A DNA stretch of 64,000 bases from Linanthus parryae (GCA_023055425.1 JALGPY010000002.1:117626088-117690087), one strand, 5' to 3'; counted from the first letter of the stretch, positions 21,401 through 33,989 are shown. Numbers and translations are program-made. The notes: a model not told the origin generated them from the letters alone.

Positions 21401-23850
21401 AAGATATATAATTATGTGAATTTGCATATTTTTTTGAAGAAATATTTATTTCTCTTTTTATTAATTATCAAAAGATCATACAGAATATGTGGTTCATTAG
21501 TATCAAGGTTAGCGTATTCAATTTACATTGCCTCTATTTTTTCTTGATTGTTATGAAGCCCCTATTTTTTTTATTGCTAGCACAAGAGAAAAAAAAAAGA
21601 GACAATAACAGAAAATGCGTAAGTACCTGGTGTCTTTATTAGCATCATATTTCATATCCGTAGTTATGAAATATTTTACTTTATGAAAAGGTACACTACA
21701 AGAGGTAACCTACATTTTCCAAACTAGAAGTTTTGAAAATTGAGAAAATAAAATAAAATAAAATAAAAACTATATTCAATGATGCACATGAGACCTTTTA
21801 AGGCTTACGACGGTAGCTTTTTAGTGCTGTGTGTTTCATGAAACACAAATGATCCCCTTGAATATTGAGATTTCAAAGTAATGTAACTTTTTAAGTTTCA
21901 TACTTGTATTTACGGACATGCGAAGTGGTTTTGTATAATTACAAATAAATGACATTCTGCGTAGACAATTTCTTCATAAAATGGCTTGATGCATTACATA
22001 GCTCACCCAACGTAGAGAATTTTCTCTTAAAAATGGCTTGATGCATTGCATCGCCCAACCGACGCCCAGTTCATGCGTTGTGATTCTATCTCATAGAACA
22101 TCCAAATTTTTCTTATTCGGCCCCTACAGGGGCTTGGATGTCGTAAATCTCACATTTGAAAAATGTGCTGATCTTATATCCAGTACCTAGAAGACATATC
22201 GTATCTAGAAGAGATCAATGGTTTTGACATGAACTCGTCCATAAATTTTAAGATTGAGTTCGTCACCATTGGCATCACTAAGTGATTGGTTGCTTGAAAA
22301 ATTGATATAAAACTTCAAATAGTCTTCTTCATAAATTTTAGATTGACTATATATGCACTTCTTAGGAATTGTGCAATATTATCCATTCGAATGAATTTTT
22401 ATTTGAGTTTTATATTTACATGCTATATTTCATTAATTCCCATTTGAACCATTTTAAAAGAGGAGCATGGGCTTACTGTATTCTCATAAGTGAAACTCCT
22501 ATTCCAAAGAGTATAGTGTTTTAGAGTTCTTGAGAACTATAAGTTTGAAATATGACACACTCTATATCTTAAGGAGATACATTCTCGAATAGATTTTTTG
22601 GGCTTGAGTATCTAGATATGCGGGAAGCATATCCTTATGACATTGATCATATGGTTCATGTCATGAGAGGGAGGAGATACCCTATTACAAGACATGAATT
22701 TTAACATCTTATTCAAACTTGATGCAAACGTTCTTATAAATTATGAGATTTATGAAGCATGTAAATGTTGCTTATGCAACTACAAATATCCTCTATAAGG
22801 ATCATCATCTTGTTAGTTCCCATTTGATAGAAGTTGAGAACACACAAAAATAATAAATAATGATCAAATAAATTCCCTTGAAAAGGAACCAACCCATGTA
22901 GATGAAGAGCTACCTACATTTGAGAATTATCATTTATGATATTCACTTTGAAAAGTGCTTGAAACCAAGTGATATCCTTACACCACTGTAAATGGAAATG
23001 TGTTGACTATATTGGCCAAATTCAAAGTCAACTCTCGTGTATGTAAATATACACGAGCTCTGCAGTTAATGCATCGAGCATATATGTAAAGTACTTTGAA
23101 GTACTTGAGATGCCTCAAGCATCCATGTTCATATAGAACAACATATTCAAATGTCCGCATCCTTATGGTTGAATGCGTGAGACTATTGAAATAGAAACAT
23201 GATATATTTCAAGAAATACCCATATATTTCTCATGGTTATAATTATAACCATCAAATCCTCTAATTGATACGAGCGATTATGAAATTTTGTTTAGTCTAG
23301 AAAACTACGAATATGAAAGTAACTAGTTACACAAAATGATCGTACGACTCACTATATGTGAAAATCCATGGAGGCTATTGCCCATGAGATATACTTCTTT
23401 GTTGAAGCAAATCGAATATACACACTCACGAGTAGTTTAGGTGCATATGAATATTATTTAGTATGAAAAATGTCATAAATATATAACATGTCATACTGAT
23501 AGTTTTTAATAATATTTTGAATGATCATGTAGCATCATATTATGTTACACATTTTGTATTTCCCATAAGTTCACTTTTCAGGTATGAACTGTGACATAAA
23601 GATGATGCAAAGAGGGGAAAATTAAATTACAAGGCGATGTACTATTTTTCCATAGACGAGGTTTTTATCACACATGATTTTCCTAGCGAGTTTTTAATGA
23701 GGCACGCTGGACATGGATTAGTTAAATATTGAACCAAGCTCTTGATCATAAGATGTACTCTTTTTTCCTTCGTCACAGTTTTTGTCCCAAAGGATTTTGT
23801 TCAACAAGGTTTTAACGAGACATCATGTTAGTAAATATTTAGGGCGGGAG
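18466..23850 (+). other. Copia-B internal region, non-coding (unit 1)
   Basis: 5.4 kb with no coding frame of any retrotransposon protein; the longest frames are under 85 codons. From about 19100 to 20740 it carries a series of degenerate blocks, each an A-rich stretch followed by a word like TTTGAACTCGTGAC (see findings). Small perfect foldbacks occur near 23036-23056 (CGTGTATGTAAATATACACG) and 23089-23108 (AAGTACTTTGAAGTACTT). The function, if any, is packaging or priming. Confidence 0.75.
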
Positions 23851-23921
23851 TGTTATGAAATATATGATTGATATTGTGAATATTCATAACATATTGTATC
23901 ACCATATTTGGATGATACCGA
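23851..23921 (+). repeat. Copia-B 3' LTR, left part (unit 1)
   Basis: TGTTATGAAATATATGATTG matches the first 71 bp of the 5' LTR. The last five bases, ACCGA (23917-23921), are the left target duplication of the Copia-A insertion; the right copy is ACTGA at 32143-32147. The unbroken LTR at 18291 reads ACTGA, so the left copy carries one T to C change, also present in unit 2. Confidence 0.9.
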
Positions 23922-25270
23922 TGTAGGGTTTTGATCATGGATACGCAGCGGAATAACAATAAATTTATCCAATCAAGACCCTCCAAGGATCACAGGAAGA
24001 GAAATCATGACGATGGCAAATGATTCGTGTTAAGTACATTGTAGGTCTCCTTGATGACATCTAACGCGAAAAGTATCACGCCTCTACGGTTGATCCACGC
24101 CTAGGATTGAGATCTAGATCTTCCAAATGCTTCGTGCTGGCTAGGAAGAATGGAAGACGATGAAGAAATCACGCAACGGATCACCAAAAGAGAGGGGCGG
24201 CCCTCTCTTTGTGGCCGGCGGGTAGGGTGCGGACGCAAGGGGGTTCGGCCTCCTCGTTGTCTTGCCCTCTCCTTCCTTCTCTCCTACTCAATGTATGTTA
24301 TGGGCATAAATTGTAGGGAATGAAGCAAGGTGCAGCCTTTATATAGTCCAACAACTCCTTGTTACTACATAAAGGCCTTCTCCTAATCCTACTCAAGTTC
24401 GGATTAGTCCAACTTGCATATTAGTCCTACTAAGTTAGCAAGTTATTGCAATTTGATCCTTATAATTAATTAATCATATAAAAATAATTAATGCCCAATT
24501 CTAGTTCAATCCTATATGGCGTGTGACCCCATGGCCTCTATTTAGTTGGTAGTAACTATTTACTAATATGGAGCGGCTTTTAGCAAGACATCCACTAAAT
24601 AGTCATCATGAAAAACCTTGTGCAAGTATTGTCTCATCCCTTTGTATCAATATCCTCGATCCTGGGAAAACCTTATTCGTGCAAATAACATCAATATCCC
24701 ATATTGATTTATTTGAGTATGGCCAGACATTCTATAAGCACTATCCCTCAAGGGGCCTAGGTTATTTTCTCCCGTAATGTGGGAGTGAAAAATTCTATCT
24801 ACATCACTACGATATCTCAGCTTGCTTCCTATTGTATCCGATACGCGACTTTAGGACTACCTAGTCACGGTGTAGCGTTTGACGCTACCAAAACACAATA
24901 TTCCACAACTAAATGACCTAGTGACTTCAAGTCTAAGGATGACCATACTGTTGTCACCGCGAGAGGCACTTGTGACTTTACATAACTTGTATGTAGCCTT
25001 CTCGGAGTTGGGTCCATCCAGTATGCCACTACTCATGATGCATACCCATGTGTTGGATCGTGATATCCCCATATCAATCCAAACCCATACAGTTCTCTAC
25101 ATGATTGTCCCATTTAATAATTATAATGGACTAGGGATATTTAAGATAAACAACAAAATTGTAAATCTAAGGACTTCATTATATTAAATATTCAATAAAT
25201 AATACAATGAATGTTCTAGCCAATTTATTGTTCATACTAAACTAGATTACCTCTAGGGAACCTATTCCAA
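23922..25270 (-). repeat. Copia-A copy 1, 3' LTR
   Basis: About 1,349 bp from TGTAGGGTTT to ATTCCAA. It keeps the block with GTTATGTGGGAGTG-type sequence and GATACGCG that the 5' LTR lacks, and lacks the GGACACGAGACATACAAG block that the 5' LTR keeps. The boundary with the internal region is CCAAAAGTCTCTCAC. The purine tract before it on the minus strand, GTGAGAGAC, is weak for a polypurine tract. Confidence 0.9.
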
Positions 25271-25277
25271 AAGTCTC

Positions 25278-26807
25278 TCACTTGCACTCGAGCCAATCTG
25301 GTGCATCTCGTATGCCAATGCTCCTAGTGTGCCATTCATGCTTGCGCTGAACAAGCAACTTTGTAAGTGGATCTAACAGATTCTCATCTGCAGAAATCTT
25401 GCATATCCGAACGTCTCCTCTTTCGATAATATCTCGAATAAGATTGAACTTCCTGAGTACGTGCTTGGATTCCTGGTGTGACCTTTGTTCCTTTGATTGC
25501 ACGATTGCCCCAGTGTTGTCACAATACAACTTTATTGGATCCGCAATGCTAGGAACCATACCAAGCTCAGTAACGAACTTCCTAATCCAAACACCCTCTT
25601 TTATTGCGCCATTCGCAGCAATGTACTCAGCCTCTGTTGTAGAATCAGCCACCGTCTCTTGCTTGGAACTCTTCCACCTCATCGCTGCTCCATTCAAGAA
25701 AAACACAAACCCCGACTGTGATATGAAATCATCTTTGTCGGTCTGGAAGCTTGCATCCGTGTAACCCCTTACACGCAAATCCTCTTCACCTCCAAATATA
25801 AAGAACGCATCCTTAGTTCTTATCAAGTACTTTAGGATGTTCTTGACAGCAATCCAGTTACTCTCACCTGGATTGGACTGATAACTTCTTGTCATACTCA
25901 ATGCATATGACACATTTGGTCTACTACATAACATGGCGTACATGATGGATCCTATGGCCGAGGCATAAGGAACCCTACTGATGCGTTCCTTCTCAATATC
26001 ATTGGAAGGACAACCACTCTTCGAAAGAGTGATTTCATGTGACATGGGCAAGAATCCCTTCTTGGAATCTTGCATGTTGAACCGTTTCAGCACCTTCTCT
26101 ATATATGTACTTTTACATAGGCCGAGAAGCCTTTTAGATCTATCTCTATAGGTCTTTATGCCGAGTATATAAGCTGCTTCACCTAAGTCTTTCATTGAGA
26201 AACACTTTCCTAGCAAATCTTTATCAGATTGTAGCATGGGAATGTCGTTTCCAATGAGTAATATGGCATCCACATACAATACCAGAAAAGAAACATAGCT
26301 CCAACTAACCTTCTCGTTGACACAAGACTCATCTTCGTTTCTGATGAAGTCAAACTCTTGGACTACATCATCTAAACGCTGATTCCAACTCCTAGTAGCT
26401 TGCTTCAACCCATAAATGGATCGTTGCAGTTTACAGACTTTGTTGGCTTGCTTTGGATCTTCAAAACCCTCAGGTTGTGTCATGTACACATCCTCGAGGA
26501 GATTCCCATACATGAATGTTGTTTTGACATCCATCTGCCAAATCTCATAGTCGTAGTATGCTGCAATAGCAAGTAAGATTCGGATGGATTTGGCCATTGC
26601 GACTGATGAAAAGATTTCTTCATAGTCAATACCATGAATCTGTCTGAATCCTTTATCCACCAATCGACCCTTATAGGTAATCACATTATCATCCATTTCG
26701 ATCTTCTTCTTGAAGACCCACTTGCACCCTATGGGGCGTGCCCCTTCGGGTAGTTCCACCAAAGTCCATACTTTGTTGCTATACATGGATTCTATCTCGG
26801 ATCTCAT
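25278..26807 (-). pseudogene. Copia-A copy 1 reverse transcriptase-RNase H, 509-codon open frame
   Basis: The longest open frame in the window, shared with copy 2. It starts at the first Met after an in-frame TAA (26850-26852) and so is the C-terminal part of the polyprotein, not a gene with its own start. RT: GCKWVFKKKIEM, YKGRLVDKGF, QMDVKTTFMYGNL (first catalytic Asp), QPEGFEDP, SIYGLKQATRSW, then YVDA (26265-26276) in place of the catalytic YVDD, and KDLGEAAYILGI. RNase H: GYTDASFQTD, TTEAEYIAA, LYCDNTGAI, which keep the expected Asp, Glu and Asp, then DPLTKLL and DAPDWLE at the end. Open for its full length but polymerase-dead as read. Confidence 0.92.
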
Positions 26808-26849
26808 GGCCTCAAGATACTTATGATATTCCGGCCCTTCTATTGACTC

Positions 26850-28152
26850 TTAATAGGTAGTAGGCTCATCATCTATGAGCATCGTGTCACCAGACTTAGT
26901 CGCGAGAAGTCCACACCTCTCTGGCTCCTGGCGCATTCTACTAGATCTACGAAGCTCTTGTGTCACTTGAACAGGCTGCTCCACAAAATCTTATGGTTCC
27001 TGATCATGATCCATAGTAGGATCAATGCTTTGTGGCTCTTGAACTTCTTCAAGTTCTACAGTCCTCCCACTTGTTTCGTTAGAGACAATCTCTCTTTCTA
27101 GAAACACGCAGGACCGAGCAACAAACACTTTGTTCCCAGCTGGATAGTATAAATAATATCCCTTAGTTTCCTTAGGGTATCCCATAAATTTGCATTTTTC
27201 GAATTAGGCCCTAGTTTGTCCGATTGTAAACATTTTACATAGACATCGCAGCCCCAAATCTTCATGAACGATATTGTGGGACGCCTCCCACTCCACATCT
27301 CATGTGGTGTCTTCATGACTGACTTGGATGGAACACGGTTGATGGTGAAATCATTTCTCAATATAGCATAGCCCCAAAATGATAATGGAAGATCAGTTTG
27401 ACACATCATAGATCGAACCATATCTAATAGAGTTTGATTCCTCCTCTCGGACACGTCATTCCACTGTGGCATTCCTGGGGGGGTGAGTTGGGATATTATC
27501 CCACACTCTCTAAGATAGTCGTCAAATTCTTGTCTCAAGTATTCTCCTCCACAATCCGATCGTAGAGCCTTAATACTTTTTCCAAGCTACTTCTCTACTT
27601 CATTCTTGAGTTCTTTGAACTTTCAAAGGACTCGGATTTTGCCTTCATAAGGTAGACAAATCCACATCTACTGAAATCATCAGTAAATGTGATGAAGTAG
27701 ACATAACCACCCCTGGAAGACGTGGCAAATGGCCCTCATACATTAGTATGTACTAGTGCCAATTGCTCACTAGTCCTCTCACCTTTCTTATTGAAAGTGA
27801 ACTTTGTCATTTTTTTTTCCAATAAACAAGCCTCACCTGTCTCATAAGATTCAAAATCAAATGAGTCTAGGATTCCATCTTGATGGAGTATAGATACACG
27901 TTTCTCGTTTATATGGCCTAAACGACAGTGCCATAGATACGCAAGATTTAAATCATTTATTTTAATCCTCTTGGTATTAATGTTATAGACATGTTTATTT
28001 AGATCAAGGATATATAATCCATTAAATAATTGCGCACTACAATAGTGAATACTATCAAAATAAATTGAACAACTATTGTTCTTTATTGAAATAGTAAAAC
28101 CTTCCTTTTCCAAACAAGAAATAGAAATAATATTTCTGCTCATAGCAGGCAC
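26850..28152 (-). pseudogene. Copia-A copy 1 GAG-pre-integrase and integrase (broken)
   Basis: GAG-pre-integrase at 28152-27736 (LWHCRLGHINEKRV, ETGEACLLEKK), ending in an in-frame stop. Integrase core at 27640-27098: one base is lost near 27620 (ACTTTCAAAGG, against ACTTTTCAAAGG in copy 0), a TAG interrupts the core near 27585, SDRGGEY has become SDCGGEY, and VSERRNQT keeps the catalytic Glu. The integrase tail and linker (GYPKETKGYYLYYPAG, 27185-26991) follow in another frame. A TAA at 26850-26852 then cuts off RT. At least four lesions, some shared with copy 2 and not copy 0, so they arose in the common ancestor of units 1 and 2. Confidence 0.9.
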
Positions 28153-28305
28153 AAAATTGCAATTATTAAATTCTAAAACTAATCCGTAAGGTAGAGACAG
28201 CTAGTACACGCCTACAGTCAATGCAGCAACCTTTGCTCCATTCCCAACGCGCAGATCTATCTCTCCTTTAGCCAATCTTATACTTCTCTTTAGATCCTGA
28301 ACATT

Positions 28306-29239
28306 TCAAAAAATGTGAGATCCACATCCAGTATCCAATACCCAAGATGAAGAGCAAGTAATATTGACCTCTATAACAAAAATACCTGGTGGTGGTTGAA
28401 TCACTATTCCAAGCCTCTTATACTCCAGATATTTTGGGCAGTTCCTCCTCCAGTGTCTAGGCTGACTGCAGTAGTGACATTCACCTTTAGTCACATCTTT
28501 GGTAACGCCACCAACATGCTTAAGGGCAGATTTCTTGGGTTTGGCAACTGCCTTGCCTTTTCCCTTGGAGGTAGAGGCAAATCTTTTGCCCTTTCCTTTC
28601 TACACCATCATTATGGATTTTCCCTTACCTGTGTTGATGCTTTCTTCAGCTGTCCTCAACATAATGAGTAAATCTGGCAGAGGTTTCATGACCTCATTCA
28701 TGTTATAGTTCATGATGAACTGTCCATAACTCAAACAACGATTGCAAGATGAGATCGGTGTCCAACTCCTGACCTATCTGAAACCCTAGGCGGCCGAGGC
28801 TCTCTAGGTATCCGATCATACGCAACACTACGGCACCACGGGGTTTCCCTCTGACATATGACATTTGAACAATGCCTTAGAAAATTCATACCTCTCAACC
28901 CTAGCCTTCTCTTGGAAGAGCTGCTTCAAGTGTGCGATCATATCGACTGCATTCATGTTTTCATGTTGCTTCTGAAGCTCAGAGGACATGGTGAAAAACA
29001 TATGGCAGGCCGCATCATTAGCGTCATCAACACGCTTCTGATACGCCCTTAGGGCTGAAAGAGTGTTGTTTTCCGGACCATCAGGAACTTGCTCCTCTAG
29101 AGCGTACAGTTTCTTTTCTTGCTTGAGAACGATTCTCAAGTTGCTATACCATTCTAAAAAATTGGTCCCAGAGAGCTTGTCCTTCTAAAGGACAGAGCGT
29201 AGGGAGTGAGATGAGTGAGTTTGATGAGTTTTTTGCCAT
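28306..29239 (-). pseudogene. Copia-A copy 1 gag, zinc knuckle and protease (broken)
   Basis: The candidate gag ATG at 29239 (MAKNSSNSL) is out of frame with the main gag body (29139-28828; RIVLKQEKKLYALEEQ, HMFFTMSSELQKQH, LKQLFQEKARVERYE). The zinc knuckle CHYCSQPRHWRRNC at about 28438-28479 is intact (CX2CX4HX4C), unlike copy 0. The protease motif WVLDTGCGSHIF lies at 28309-28344 and is followed at once by TGA. Gag is thus split from the zinc knuckle and protease. Confidence 0.88.
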
Positions 29240-30895
29240 TGGAATTCTACAAAAAAAAAAAAAAAAAATACACAAGTTTTAGTATTTGTGAACAATTAAC
29301 TATATTTAATAATGGCTAGATTATTAAATACAGCTCCCACTATTTTTCGACGGATTAATAACCCTCAAATATTAATGCGGAAAATATCATTATATTTTCT
29401 AGTGGGTGCCAAGATCCCTATTTCACTTCTTTTGAGCTTGCTTTGGCAAGTCACGCAAAATTAGCTATTTAGGTAGGAACAATTATAATTTTATCCTTAT
29501 GCAACTCTTGGTTTAATTGGGCAAATAACTCTTTATTTATCCATACAATAGATAATCCCAATTGTTTGCCTCTAGGCTTTTAATCTTATTAAAATCACCC
29601 TGTTGCGTCCAACCTCTTACTTAGATAGTTGCACATTACTTGTTTCTGCCATCGCAACACAATCATGACAAATCAAGTCGCCCTGCTTCGGCATGCACGA
29701 GCTTGATAATCATGATCATGAAGAGTGTCTAAATAACGAGAAGGCAAAAACAAAATATTCTAAATTGAGGGATTTTACTTTTAAATTTAAATTGTTTTGT
29801 TGATCCATATCAACAGATCTACTTATTTGAGTTTGGGCACAACAACAAATAAAAGATCAGGGTTGTTAATTATCTTATTATCAAATTGCACGCATCATCC
29901 ATACACCTACAACAATAATAAGACAATAAAGTAAACATCAAGAAAAAGAAGTTAACGTGATATGGATATGGCCTCCTAGACTAAGATATTCCCAAGACAA
30001 TGAGAATATCTATGAACCGTAGAATAGAAAACGCATATCCATGTGCCTCCATCTCTTGGTCCATCCTTCATAGCCTTGTGGACTGCTTCATACTCCATGT
30101 TGTGGCTCCTTTAATTCTTTTCTTCAATCTTTGATATCTATTTATTTTATCTAGTACTAGCTAACATCTATACTAAATAAAATAAATCTCACAAGTTGAA
30201 ATAAAAAATCGGCTCGCAGGATGTAAGCCCTAATTAATTATTACATTGAATTGATCAGCTCGCAGGCCGTAAACAAACCACAAAAATTAAACAGTCACAA
30301 CAGACCACATATAAGGCCATATCCAATCACCATACAAATTGCACATAAACAGTTTAAACCAAATTTTTTAACGCGCTTAGTCAATTTTAGTTGATTTTGG
30401 ATGTGATAGGGTTAAAACATTCCAAGGGGTCCACTATCAATATAGCCAAACCGCCCAAAAAAGACCAAGGCGCAGCCTAGGGCCGGTCGACCGAGCCCCA
30501 CGCGCGGCCGAGCCGCACACTAGGCCGGCCCGAGCCCTTGGTCGTGCCTTAGCTTGGGCGGCAAAGCAAGGGGGGGGGGGGGGCGAAGCTCCTTAGGGAG
30601 TTGTTTCCAAAACAGCTCCTTGCCTTGTTGCCCAAGTTTTGTTGTTTCCATGTTTGAAAAAAACCTTTTTCAAAGCATGTGCCCAAACCCTAGCTCTTAG
30701 TTAAAAAAATACTCACATCCTATGTGATCAAACTCACTAATCTTCACATCCAATGTTAAATTAGGTATTGTTTGTCTTGAATCAAATTCAAGTTGCATCT
30801 AATATGCTTAATTTGTCATTTTCATGCAGTAATCAACAATTATAGGTGAAAAACAAAAAACGCAACACATAAACCACATTATGCTCTACGACCTG
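29240..30895 (-). other. Copia-A copy 1 untranslated leader
   Basis: Same content as in copy 0, with a poly(A) run at 29252-29268 and a single G run at about 30571-30584 in the GC-rich block. It carries a 20-22 bp stretch (GTTAACGTGATATGGATATG at 29951) that is absent from copy 0 and present in copy 2. No genes. Confidence 0.78.
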
Positions 30896-30909
30896 TGGCT
30901 CTGATACCA
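30896..30909 (-). promoter_or_regulatory. Copia-A copy 1 primer binding site
   Basis: TGGTATCAGAGCCA on the minus strand, intact, one base from the LTR. The LTR edge itself is mutated here (TTTAGAG instead of TGTAGAG). Confidence 0.94.
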
Positions 30910-30910
30910 C

Positions 30911-32142
30911 TTTAGAGTTTTGATCATGGATACGCAGCGGGATAACAATAAATTTATCCGATCAAGACCCTCCAAGGATCACATGAAAATAAATCATGAC
31001 GATGGTAAATGATTCGTGTTATTTACATTGTTGGTCTCCTTGATGATTTCTAACGCGAAAAGTATCACGCCTCTACGGTTGATCCACGCCTAGGATTGAG
31101 ATCTAGATCCTCCTAACGCCTTGTGCTAGCTAGGAAGAATGGAATAGGATGAAGAAATCACGCAACGGATCACCAAAAGAGAGGGGCGGCTCTCTCTTTG
31201 TGGCCGACGGGTAGGGGGCGGACTCTAGGGGGTTCGGCCTCCTTTTTGTCTTGCTCTCTCCTTCCTTCTCTCCTACTCAATGTATGTTATGAGCATAAGT
31301 TGCAGGGAAGGAATCTGGGAGCATCCTTTATATAGTCCAACAACTCGTTGTTACTACATAAAGGCCCTCTCCTAATCATACTCAAGTTCGGATTAGTTAA
31401 ACTTGCATTGTAGTCCTACTAAGTTAGCAAGTTGTTGCGATTTGATCCTTCTAATAAATTAATCATATTGATTAATTAATACCCAAGTCTAGTTCAATCC
31501 TATATAGCGTGTGACCCCACAGGTTCTATTTAGTTGGTCGTAACTATTTACTAATATGGAGCGGCCTCTAGCAAGGCATCCATTCTAGCCAACCAATAGA
31601 AATAGTCATCATAACAAACCTTGTGCAAGTATTGTCTCATCCCTTTGTCTCAATATCCGGATTGGACACGAGACATACAAGTCACACTCGTGTATCCAAT
31701 CCATAGTTTCTCGATCGGGGAATAGCCTTATTCGTGAAAATAATATCAATATCCCACATTGAGTTATTTGAGTCAGGCCAAACATTCTATAAGCACTATC
31801 CCTCGAGTGGCCTGGGATATTTTCTCCCGTGAGAGGCACTTGTGACTTTACGTAACTTGTATGTAGCCTTATTAGAGTTGGGTCAATCCAGTATGCCATT
31901 ACTCCTAATGCATACCCATGTGTTGGATCGTGATATCTCCATATCAATCCAACTCCATACTAGTTTATAGATGATTGTCCCCTTTAATCATTATAATGAA
32001 CTAGGGATATTTAAGATAAACAACACAATTGTAAATCTATGGAATTCATTATATTAAATATCCAATAAATAATACAATGAATGTTCTAGCCAATTTAATG
32101 TTCATACTAAACTATATTGCCTCTAGGGCACCTATTCCAACA
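30911..32142 (-). repeat. Copia-A copy 1, 5' LTR
   Basis: 1,232 bp ending CCAACA before the ACTGA target duplication. TATA box CTATATAAAG on the minus strand near 31329-31338. It shares with copies 0 and 2 the deletion that joins TCTCCCG to TGAGAGGC (about 31828). Confidence 0.92.
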
Positions 32143-32330
32143 ACTGATTGACCCCCACACCCTATATAAAACGGTGGTTTGGTGGAGAATAATACTCATG
32201 ATAATTTTTAATTCTTGATAAATTACCACCCCGTATGAAATATAAATCACAATGAGACACGTACAACATTTCATAACAAAAGTATTTCCCAATTGTTTTT
32301 TCATAGTATGAAAATCATTTATAAAATAAT
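32143..32330 (+). other. Copia-B 3' LTR remnant and flank (unit 1)
   Basis: ACTGA and the next about 48 bp match the Copia-B LTR up to GAGAATAATAC (32195). Sequence then jumps to what is about 8950 in unit 0, so the end of the LTR, the CTCAG duplication and about 565 bp of flank are deleted. The stretch ends with TAAAATAAT (32322-32330), the target duplication of the next element. Confidence 0.85.
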
Positions 32331-32412
32331 GGGTAAAAGACACTGACCACCCCTGAGTTTAGGGATAATTCCACCCCGCTACCCTGGGTTTTGGATAAAG
32401 ACACTCCGCACC
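32331..32412 (+). repeat. Left terminal inverted repeat of the Mutator-like element
   Basis: 82 bp starting GGGTAAAAGACACTGACC and ending CACTCCGCACC. It pairs with 33990-34071. Confidence 0.93.
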
Positions 32413-33989
32413 TTTTTTGGATGGAGATAAACGGCTGACTAACAGCAGGAATGAAAAGATAATTTTACCCCTAAAATTTCATAAAATTACCCCTATATAT
32501 TACCATATCTTCTCTCACACTTATTTCCAACTCTAATCCCCCTCTCTCACTTCCTCTCTTTCTCTCTCTCCCTCTTTCTGAGAAATCAGCGGCCCATTCC
32601 CCTTCATCTCCTTCATTCTATCTTCTCTCATCTCTCTCTCTCTCTCTCGATCTGCAACCCGAGCCACTAGAAACCCACATCACTTCTTCGCAGCTCCGAC
32701 GTCCTCCAGAGCGCGTTGCCACCACTATAGTCGCGCTATTAACCGGTGGAGGAAGGACAAGGAGGAGGGGGAAGGGGAGGACGACGTCATTATCGTTGCT
32801 TCGTCCTTCTTCATCCTCTTTCCAGATCTAAGAAGTTGCTGGATTTCAATTTGGTTTGTGCGGTGGTGGTGGTGTGAATTGCCGGATTTCATGGAGGTCC
32901 GACTGGGATAGAGAATCTGGCTTGGTTCTCAGTGGTCTCATCACTGGTGGGTGAGTGTAAGTTTGGGTCTTGGGTTGTGGTGGTTTTTGCGACTCTGTTC
33001 GTCGAGAACAATGGTGGTAGGCGGATCTCCCGAGAGGGTGCTTGGTGGTAGGCGGATCCCCCTCCTCCTCGTCCTTCCTCCGCCGATTAATGGAGATGAT
33101 GGTCAAGTTCGAACAGCGGAGGCTAAGGTCTAGTTGATGGGTTTTGCGGATTTGGATTGTGATTAGGTTCCGGACATAGAGGGAGATGTACCTGTTTGTC
33201 GTTGCAGTGAAAGCACATCGTCTTCAAATCTCAGTCGCCTTCAACTTCCCAGTAAATTCAATATGGGTAAATTTTTCAGCGGAATCTTACTCATTTTATG
33301 TATTTTGTAATCAGACCTCGTGTTTATTTGCACTGTTTTTAGTCCAATTAATCTCTCACAGGTCAGGTGTTATGATCTGAGAATGAAGTCATGTATTTCA
33401 ATCTCTGTAAAAAGCCTCATCTTTCTTCGATGGAAATGCAGTTTCATTCACCTCTTCAAAAAGTTTCAAAATTTGTTATTACAAAATGCAAATAGGGTTT
33501 CAGTTTTCTAGAATTCTCAATTGAGCTACAATGTGTAACCTTGATTGTATTGTGTTTGTGGAGTGCAGTTTTTGCTGAACTACTTTTTGGCTTCACAATC
33601 TTCTATCACCAAGCTTTAAGTGTTTGAATCTCATAAAAGTAGTTACTTTGATCTCATTTCAGATTGCTAACCCAAACAGAAACGTAAAATTTAGTATCAA
33701 GAAGCTGCAAAGTAGAGGGGAACCTGGAAGATGTTTCTCAACTTGATGGAGCTATTTTCTTTGGCAGAAACTTGTTGAAACTGATTTTGTTTGGGAATTT
33801 TATGAAAAGGTTTTTGGTGTTCTTGATGTTTACGTTTGTTCTTGATGTTTTTGGTGTTCTTGATGAACAAGGGTAATAAGGTCCAAAAAATACACAGGGG
33901 CAATATGGTCCGAAAAAAGTATATCCCTCACTTTTGTAAAGGAATAGGACAAAAGGGTGCTAAGTGTCCAAGGAATATTCCGTTAATTG

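Larger units (their letters stand above)
23922..32142 (-). mobile_element. Copia-A copy 1, Ty1/copia retrotransposon, both LTRs present
   Basis: 8.2 kb, minus strand. Flanked by ACCGA/ACTGA, so the element ends are certain. 5' LTR 30911-32142, primer site 30896-30909, leader to 29240, gag and protease to 28306, integrase and RT-RNase H to 25278, 3' LTR 23922-25270. The LTRs differ by several substitutions and by two reciprocal deletions, so the insertion is old. It is defective in gag, protease, integrase and RT. Confidence 0.95.
18291..32195 (+). mobile_element. Copia-B non-coding LTR retrotransposon with nested Copia-A (unit 1)
   Basis: 5' LTR 18291-18465, internal part 18466-23850, 3' LTR start 23851-23921, then interrupted by Copia-A and resumed at 32143-32195. 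Without the insert it is about 5.7-5.8 kb. The polypurine tract GGGCGGGAG precedes the 3' LTR. The 5-bp target duplication is CTCAG (18286-18290; the right copy survives only in unit 0 at 8439-8443). No gag, protease, integrase or RT can be read inside, so it would depend on proteins made by another copia. The blocks TTTTCCTAGCGAGTTTTTAATGAGGC and AACAAGGTTTTAACGAGAC near 23680-23810 are typical of sequence just before the 3' LTR in several plant copia families. Confidence 0.85.
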
